Shown: piece after piece, positions 39,571 to 44,558 of the stretch
Layout of the letters: each line of letters begins with the position of its first letter
How positions within the stretch are numbered: position 1 is the first letter of the stretch
NCBI RefSeq assembly: GCF_014648135.1
Contig: NZ_BMQN01000022.1
Span: 1 to 44,558, forward strand
DNA from: Deinococcus sedimenti
GTDB lineage: Bacteria; Deinococcota; Deinococci; Deinococcales; Deinococcaceae
Direction: 5' to 3'
DNA length: 44,558 nt
The notes under the pieces: generated by a model
What the model was told of the DNA's origin: nothing
Database searches by the model: none
What the model saw: only the letters and a program-made list of their open reading frames with translations
Translations under genes and position numbers: made by a program

Positions 39571-42321
39571 TCAGACCTCTGACGGCTCACTCTCGGGGCG
39601 TGCGGCCTGCTGCCGCCGCGCTCTCTTATGCAGTAGCACCAGCGTGCCCAGCAAACCTCGCGCATCATCCAGCGGTTCCAGCACGCTTCTCGCGTGCTCC
39701 GGATCAAGACCGCCGGCCATGTCGGGTAGGGCAGCGAGTTCCTCCAGCACGGCCAGGATTCCATCATCCCCTTCAAGGGCAACCCGCACGTGTTCCAGCA
39801 GTTCAGCGGCCGTCCGAGGACGCGGCTCGGGCGGCGCCATGACGGCTGGTGACCGTACGGGCGCAGCGGGGTGTTCGACAGCAGTTTCGGGCACCTGAGC
39901 AAGTGGTGGAGTCGTGATCAGGTCAGCGTCCATAGGAATCGAGGGACGAGGTGCGCTCTCCTGCACGTCAACATCCGGCAAGTGCATTAATCGGGTTGGT
40001 TGGCCTGGAGAGCGCACGGCGTTCTCAATGGTCGCCAGGATGCGTTCCCCGTACGCTTCAATCCGCTTCGGTCCCAACCCGGCGATGCCGCCAAAGTCCG
40101 CCATGGTTCGCGGCCGACGTTCAGCGAGTGCGGCCAACGTCGCGTTCGGGAAGATGAGGTACGCCGCGTACCCCGTCTCCCGGGCCAGATCCCGGCGCAG
40201 TGAACTCAGCGCAGTCGTAATCCCCTCGTCGGCGAGTGACGCCCCGGGTGTATCCAACTGAAGTTCAGCAGGACGCGGCGCCACCTCATCGACGTGGAGG
40301 ATGTCCACGAGTTCTGGCATCCGGACCACTGGCTCCGTGGCCCTCGCCACATCGTCACCAGTAGGCGGCACGACGTCGAGCGGACGCTCCACAGACAGGA
40401 GGGGGCCACTTGACTGTGCAGGTACACCTGGGCCTGCCCGCAGGCTTCGGATGGGTGTCAGACCGAACTCGTGGGCCTGCACCGTACCCTGGGGTCGCGG
40501 CGCAGTCTGGTGCACGCCGTCTCGGATCACCTGCAACACCTCCAGGCCGTACTGCGCCAGACGCCTCTCCCCGATGCCACGTACCGTGCCCAGCGTGTGC
40601 AGACTGCCGGGCCGCAGTTCCGCAATGGCCTTCAGGGCCGTGTCACTGAACACGACGTATGGCGGGACGCCCAGCTGCGTGGCGCGCTCGGCCCGCCACG
40701 CGCGTAACGCGAGGAACAGCGGCCGGTCTTCATCCCCGATGACGGCCTGTGCCATCCTTGCCGCATCCCGGACTCGTTTGGGCGTGCGCACCACGAGCGT
40801 GTCCTCGCGGAGCAGCAACGGCGCGGTGCCCGCGAGGATTGACCGGGCCTTGGCCGTGGTGGTCAGTCCGTTGTGCGGGCCCGCCGTGAGGTATCCCAGG
40901 CTGGCCAACTGGCGCAGCACGCTCCGCCACACCCGCAGCCCGTGGTCTTTCCCGATCCCGTACGTGGGCAGGGACCGGTGCCGCCGGTTCTTGTCGTTGT
41001 CCTTGCCCATCAGGATGTCCGTGAGGTACGCCGCCCCGTACCGGTTCCCCGTGCGCACGGCCGCAGACAGGGCCATCTGCGCTTCACGCGTCATGTCCCG
41101 CATGGTCGGCGGGTTCAGGCAGGTATCGCAGTTCCCGCACGGGCCGGGGTGATGCTCCCCGAAGTACGCCAGGAGCACTTCACGGCGGCAGGCGGCCGTC
41201 TCGCAGTAGGTGAGGAGCGCGTCGAGTTTCCCCGCCTCCACCCGCTTGATGTCCGGTGGGGCCTCGCTGTCGGTCAGCATGCGTCGGACGTTCACGACGT
41301 CGGCGAGGCCGTACACCATCCAGGCGGTGCTGGGCAGCCCGTCCCGCCCAGCGCGGCCCGTCTCCTGGTAGTACCCTTCCATGCTCTTGGGCAGGTCGAG
41401 GTGCGCCACGAACCGCACGTTGGGTTTGTCGATGCCCATGCCGAATGCCACAGTGGCCACGACGATCACGCCCTCATCGTTCAGGAAGCGCTCCTGCGCG
41501 CGGCTACGGTCCGCCTGTGACAGCCCCGCGTGGTAGGCCACGACGGGCAGGCCCTGCTCCTGCAGCCACTGCGCGGTGTCCTCAACGGACTTGCGCGAAA
41601 GGCAGTACACGACGCCCGCATCGCCGGCATGTTCAGCCTGAATGAAGTCCAGTAGCTGCTCTTTGGGCTGCTCCTTGGGGGCGATGCGGTACTGAATGTT
41701 CGGGCGGTCGAAACTGGAGAGGAATTCAGGGGCGTTCTCGAGGCCCAGCACGCGGCGGATATCTGCGCGGGTGCGGTCGTCGGCAGTGGCCGTCAGGGCA
41801 AGGCGGGGGATGTCAGGGAACTCGCGGACTAGGACGCTGAGTTGCTGGTACTCCGGGCGGAAATCGTGACCCCACTGGGACACGCAGTGCGCCTCGTCCA
41901 CGGCGAACAACGCGATCGGCGCCTGGTGGAGCAGTTCCAGGGTGCGTGGCAGCAAGAGGCGTTCCGGCGCGATGTACAGCAGGTCGAGTTGCCCATGTTG
42001 CACCGCGTGTTCTACGGCACGGGCAGCAGAGGGTGCCAGGGTGGAATTCAGGTATGCCGCTCGCACGCCCAGCTGGCGCAGGGTGTCCACCTGGTCCTTC
42101 ATCAGCGCGATCAGGGGGGACACGACGATGCCCACGCCGGAGCGCACGAGGCTGGGCACCTGATAGCACAGGCTCTTCCCGCCGCCGGTCGGCATGAGGA
42201 CCATCGCATGTTGACCGCTCGCGACTGTGCGGACGATGTCGCCTTGCGTCCCGCGAAAGTCGTCGTACCCCCAGATCCGCTGCAGGATCTCCCGCGCCTG
42301 GGTGAGCACATCCCTCGTCAT
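39571..42321 (-). CDS. recQ: RecQ-family DNA helicase with two HRDC domains
   Basis: A 916-aa helicase. The motor has MPTGGGKSLCYQ, DEAHCVSQWGHDFRPEY, VVATVAFGMGIDKPNVRFV and YYQETGRAGRD. A zinc site follows (CETAACRR, CGNCDTC), then an RQC winged helix (RVWRSVLRQLASLGYLTA). Two HRDC domains are seen (about 530-605 and 720-790, the second ending GLGPKRIEAYGERIL). The last 120 residues are unassigned. Multi-HRDC RecQ is known from Deinococcus. ATG at 42321 follows TAAACT (42329-42334) by 7 nt. Confidence 0.94.
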   Translation of the reverse strand: MTRDVLTQAREILQRIWGYDDFRGTQGDIVRTVASGQHAMVLMPTGGGKSLCYQVPSLVRSGVGIVVSPLIALMKDQVDTLRQLGVRAAYLNSTLAPSAARAVEHAVQHGQLDLLYIAPERLLLPRTLELLHQAPIALFAVDEAHCVSQWGHDFRPEYQQLSVLVREFPDIPRLALTATADDRTRADIRRVLGLENAPEFLSSFDRPNIQYRIAPKEQPKEQLLDFIQAEHAGDAGVVYCLSRKSVEDTAQWLQEQGLPVVAYHAGLSQADRSRAQERFLNDEGVIVVATVAFGMGIDKPNVRFVAHLDLPKSMEGYYQETGRAGRDGLPSTAWMVYGLADVVNVRRMLTDSEAPPDIKRVEAGKLDALLTYCETAACRREVLLAYFGEHHPGPCGNCDTCLNPPTMRDMTREAQMALSAAVRTGNRYGAAYLTDILMGKDNDKNRRHRSLPTYGIGKDHGLRVWRSVLRQLASLGYLTAGPHNGLTTTAKARSILAGTAPLLLREDTLVVRTPKRVRDAARMAQAVIGDEDRPLFLALRAWRAERATQLGVPPYVVFSDTALKAIAELRPGSLHTLGTVRGIGERRLAQYGLEVLQVIRDGVHQTAPRPQGTVQAHEFGLTPIRSLRAGPGVPAQSSGPLLSVERPLDVVPPTGDDVARATEPVVRMPELVDILHVDEVAPRPAELQLDTPGASLADEGITTALSSLRRDLARETGYAAYLIFPNATLAALAERRPRTMADFGGIAGLGPKRIEAYGERILATIENAVRSPGQPTRLMHLPDVDVQESAPRPSIPMDADLITTPPLAQVPETAVEHPAAPVRSPAVMAPPEPRPRTAAELLEHVRVALEGDDGILAVLEELAALPDMAGGLDPEHARSVLEPLDDARGLLGTLVLLHKRARRQQAARPESEPSEV

Positions 42322-42337
42322 CACCGCCAGTTTAGCC

Positions 42338-42358
42338 GATTCTGCTCAAGGCAGAATC
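42338..42358. promoter_or_regulatory. 8-bp inverted repeat at recQ promoter
   Basis: GATTCTGC-N5-GCAGAATC is a perfect dyad just upstream of the recQ -10 box and overlaps the -35 region. It is a candidate operator for an unknown repressor. Confidence 0.5.
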
Positions 42359-42467
42359 CAACGCGGTCAGGATTCAGCGTGCCAATCAGCACCCTCCCCT
42401 CTCCCATCAGCGACACCGCCGGGCATATGCACGTGCGGGCGTGAGGAGGTGCCAGTACACTCAGCAG

Positions 42468-42611
42468 GTGCCCCCACAACTCCCGGACTCGTCACCCATT
42501 CCCACGCCGACTGTGTTCGTCAGTCAGACGTCCAGTGATGCACTGCTCGATCGGGTCAACTGCCCGGAGTGCCTGGATGTTGAGCAGGCTGATCCGTGCT
42601 CGGAGTGCTGA
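42468..42611 (+). CDS. 47-aa Cys-rich mini-protein
   Basis: A GTG-started frame 6 nt after TACACT (42456-42461). The C-terminus NCPECLDVEQADPCSEC has two CxxC pairs, which could bind one zinc ion. The N-terminal part is Pro/Ser/Thr-rich. It overlaps the next gene by 7 nt. Function unknown. Confidence 0.55.
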   Translation: MPPQLPDSSPIPTPTVFVSQTSSDALLDRVNCPECLDVEQADPCSEC

Positions 42612-42904
42612 GTCCAAAGACCGCCGTTCGTGACCGTGAATCCACTCATCTGATCCAGGTGGTGTTCCTCCTGGGGACCCGGCAGCGCGTCACCCTGAAT
42701 GTCGAAGACGGCACGTGGCAGCCTCGACAGCCCGCACCGGTCCTCGCCGCCCTCTCCGAACGCCTGGCGTGGAACGCCGATCTCCCCCTGAAGCAGGGTG
42801 TGGAGTTGTCGGCTCAACAGGTCGGGGCAACAGTCTTGCGCATGACGTGGAGTGAGTATCCCGTTGAATCACCACTCTGCCCTCCACCAGTCAGGGGCCA
42901 ATAA
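42605..42904 (+). CDS. Hypothetical 99-aa protein
   Basis: A soluble protein with LIQVVFLLGTRQRVTLNVED and a helical stretch APVLAALSERLAW. It starts at a GTG inside the end of the mini-protein gene, so the two are probably coupled. No domain recognised. Confidence 0.55.
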   Translation: MLSPKTAVRDRESTHLIQVVFLLGTRQRVTLNVEDGTWQPRQPAPVLAALSERLAWNADLPLKQGVELSAQQVGATVLRMTWSEYPVESPLCPPPVRGQ

Positions 42905-42931
42905 CCCATTGGACTGCCGTAGGGTAGACCG

Positions 42932-43138
42932 GTGCTGTTCACCCCTGGCCGCCCCCTCCCAGCCGATCCTCAGTCCACCCAGGAGCGCACCCTGTACCAC
43001 GCGTCCCGGACGTCCGGAGAGATGGGCAGCATGACCCGCGAGGGCGGCACTTGGCAGTGGCGACAGCTGCGCGGCGATGGGCCGGACGCGTACGGCACGG
43101 GCGGCTGGAGTGACCTGCAGAAGTGGCTCCAGGGCTGA
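42932..43138 (+). CDS. Hypothetical 68-aa protein
   Basis: A small Trp/Gly-rich protein (GGTWQWRQLRGDG, GGWSDLQKWLQG). The GTG start follows TAGGGT (42920-42925) by 6 nt, which supports a leaderless gene. Function unknown. Confidence 0.5.
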   Translation: MLFTPGRPLPADPQSTQERTLYHASRTSGEMGSMTREGGTWQWRQLRGDGPDAYGTGGWSDLQKWLQG

Positions 43139-43143
43139 ACTGA

Positions 43144-43452
43144 TCAGTCAGCCGCGGTTGACGCCGAGGTCAGCAGCGGCGTCCACTCAGGCGCCGCAGA
43201 GAGGAGTGCCGCTCTCGCCTGTGCCGGATCGTTCAGTCGGAAGCGCCCCCGGGCCACCCGCTCTGTCCGTACTGGGGTCCCGTCAGACAGTTCGAGCCGG
43301 GCGGCGTAGACGTAGGCGCGCACGGTCAATTCCTTGCACGGCGCACCCCACGCCCGAAGGAGCGGGTACACGTCGGCCGCGCCGAACGGGACGTGGGCCG
43401 CGCTGGTCAGGTCGAGCATGGCGCGCACGATGAAGTCTTGGCAGGAGCGCAT
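43144..43452 (-). CDS. Hypothetical 102-aa protein
   Basis: An alpha-helical protein (QDFIVRAMLDLTSAAH, VYPLLRAWGAPCKELTVRAY) of unknown family. The start at 43452 follows TACACT (43460-43465) by 7 nt, preferred over two longer in-frame starts. Confidence 0.6.
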   Translation of the reverse strand: MRSCQDFIVRAMLDLTSAAHVPFGAADVYPLLRAWGAPCKELTVRAYVYAARLELSDGTPVRTERVARGRFRLNDPAQARAALLSAAPEWTPLLTSASTAAD

Positions 43453-43557
43453 CCGGTGGAGTGTACGCGAGCAGTTGAAGACGAACATGCGCGAATGAGC
43501 ACACTGTCCCACTCAGGTGCGCCCACGTCGGACGCGGAACCCGGGTAGCCTGACGGC

Positions 43558-44082
43558 ATGAGCTACAGCGTGGAGCAGTTGAAGGCCTGGGCCGCAGAAG
43601 GGGTGGACGCGTGGCAGGCCAGCATGCCGCCCGGCGTGACGTTCGGCGCGGTCGTGCCGGACGCGGACGCCGTGTTCTTCACCGTCACCCGGGGGAACGA
43701 AGGCTCCTTCATCCAGGTCCCGGCCGGGAAAATGAACAGCCCGGAGACGTGGGAGTCCGCGGCGGCCTACATGCTCGACGCGGTGCACCGGGACCAGCTG
43801 CGGCCACTGGAGGACGGGCAGGTGCCACTGATCAAGCTGATCCTGCCGCAGGAGGAGATTGACCGGCCGCGCGAGGCGCCCACCCCGATCGACCTGCACG
43901 CGCTGCTGCCGGACCCAGCGGTGCGGGAGATCGTGCTCGCCGAGATGGCGGCCGGAGTGGCGGAACTGGAGGAGCGTCGGACTGGGCTGTGGTACCTGAA
44001 TCCGGCGTTCGGGCCGGAGGTCCTGGTGCGGCAGTTGCACGTCGATGCGGCGGGGCGCCTGGTGGCGAGGTCGGACGCGTGA
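43558..44082 (+). CDS. Hypothetical 174-aa protein
   Basis: A soluble acidic protein (SVEQLKAWAAEGVDAWQASM, LEDGQVPLIKLILPQEEID). No domain is recognised. The ATG follows TAGCCT (43546-43551) by 6 nt. It is coupled to a small secreted peptide gene by a GTGA overlap. Confidence 0.7.
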   Translation: MSYSVEQLKAWAAEGVDAWQASMPPGVTFGAVVPDADAVFFTVTRGNEGSFIQVPAGKMNSPETWESAAAYMLDAVHRDQLRPLEDGQVPLIKLILPQEEIDRPREAPTPIDLHALLPDPAVREIVLAEMAAGVAELEERRTGLWYLNPAFGPEVLVRQLHVDAAGRLVARSDA

Positions 44083-44201
44083 CGGTCCGGCGCCGGACCA
44101 TGGCGCTGGTGCTGGCCGCGCTGGCATGGGGGACCGTGACGGCCGGGCCGCCCTGTTACGGCTGCGCGCCGGTGGTGCTGGAGCCGTGCTTGCCCTGCTG
44201 A
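44079..44201 (+). CDS. 40-aa secreted Cys-rich peptide
   Basis: A GTG start overlaps the upstream stop. After a basic start and a hydrophobic core (MALVLAALAWGTVTA) the predicted mature peptide is GPPCYGCAPVVLEPCLPC: 18 residues with four Cys in two CxxC motifs. It is too short for a known domain and could bind metal or form two disulfides. No clear kinship with the PVYPPDDG peptides beyond size and the terminal Cys. Confidence 0.55.
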   Translation: MTVRRRTMALVLAALAWGTVTAGPPCYGCAPVVLEPCLPC

Positions 44202-44345
44202 GCGCGCCGTGGGGGCTGCTGTGCGTCTGGGGTTCGGGGGCCAGGCCGGTCAGACCGTGACGGGCGTTCCCAGGCCACAGGCCGATACCCCCAACCGGTC
44301 GCGTCACACTGCACCAGGGCATGACGTGAAGGTGTTGGGCACTCT

Positions 44346-44489
44346 TTACCAGCCGCGCTTATCCCGCTGGTGGAGCGCGACGCCTGCCGACTTGAGACCG
44401 TCCGCGAAGTGACGGAACGTGCCAGTCAGCCAGGGCTCCTCATCATCGCTGATCTCCACATGAATGTACGGCTCCTCTGTACCGGACAT
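44346..44489 (-). CDS. Hypothetical 47-aa protein, start uncertain
   Basis: A short acidic-then-basic frame (YIHVEISDDEEPWLTGTFRH). In-frame starts exist at 44489 (ATG) and 44552 (GTG), and the gene may begin outside the window. Function unknown. Confidence 0.4.
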   Translation of the reverse strand: MSGTEEPYIHVEISDDEEPWLTGTFRHFADGLKSAGVALHQRDKRGW

Positions 44490-44558
44490 CTTCAGGTTGA
44501 GACTGTGCTGGACGGCACATCCCTGAACGTGTGATCGGTCGCGAACGGGCACGACAAA

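Noticed and set aside
42322..42467. Radiation/desiccation response motif upstream of recQ
   Set aside because: The known 17-bp palindrome (TTATGTCATTGACATAA-like) is not present; only a different dyad is seen.

Overview
The window is high-G+C bacterial DNA and almost certainly comes from a Deinococcus accessory replicon or genomic island. The grounds are many genes with a TANNNT -10 box 5-7 nt before the start codon (the leaderless arrangement common in Deinococcus), translationally coupled ATGA/GTGA overlaps, RecD2-like, NucS and multi-HRDC RecQ repair proteins, and decayed IS4/IS5 copies. No replication, partition, rRNA or tRNA gene is visible, so plasmid versus chromosome cannot be decided.

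Region 1 (about 0.1-16.8 kb) is a metal-handling and cell-envelope island entered through a complete Tn3-family transposase. In order it carries dsbB-dsbA, a LysM/M23 hydrolase, lnt, a resA-ccmH pair (ccmH frameshifted), a DUF2171 protein, a CadA-type P1B ATPase with a glutaredoxin and lspA, a DUF3105 lipoprotein, a DUF305 protein, a CDF exporter, SCO1, a CadC-type ArsR regulator, and a copper block (DUF2946-like, YcnI-like, copC, copD). A copper/zinc extension lies at 25.2-28.2 kb (two-domain multicopper oxidase, ZIP transporter, isoprenylcysteine methyltransferase-like protein). Six transcription-unit heads in these two segments carry an SmtB/CadC-like site (TGAR-N6-YNCA), so much of the island may answer to the CadC encoded in it. 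The theme is metal efflux joined to thiol redox and lipoprotein maturation outside the membrane.

Region 2 (16.8-24.8 kb) holds a PemK/MazF toxin-antitoxin pair, a secreted 5'-nucleotidase, an unrecognised 408-aa protein, a RelA/SpoT-domain protein with a 72-aa partner, and a coupled TPR protein-Ser/Thr kinase pair.

Region 3 (28.2-32.1 kb) is a scarred zone: a three-gene coupled cassette of unknown function, an IS4-type transposase remnant, a GAF-like/GGDEF protein, an IS5 transposase pseudogene with three Trp codons turned into stops, and two diverged copies of a roughly 200-bp repeat.

Region 4 (32.1-38.5 kb) is the most unusual. A RecD2-like helicase, a winged-helix regulator and a frameshifted gene share a GTCACCCCYACG element about 30 nt before their starts, with two further orphan copies in a 73-bp tandem repeat. 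They are followed by five tandem pilin-like genes and two paralogous small secreted peptides, whose predicted mature forms begin [F/Y]PVYPPDDG and end in Cys. The second peptide is only 50 codons long.

Region 5 (38.5-44.6 kb) has NucS and a large RecQ (with an 8-bp inverted repeat at its promoter), then small hypothetical genes including a CPEC/CSEC mini-protein and a 40-aa secreted Cys-rich peptide. All functions are read from motifs by eye; no database search was run.
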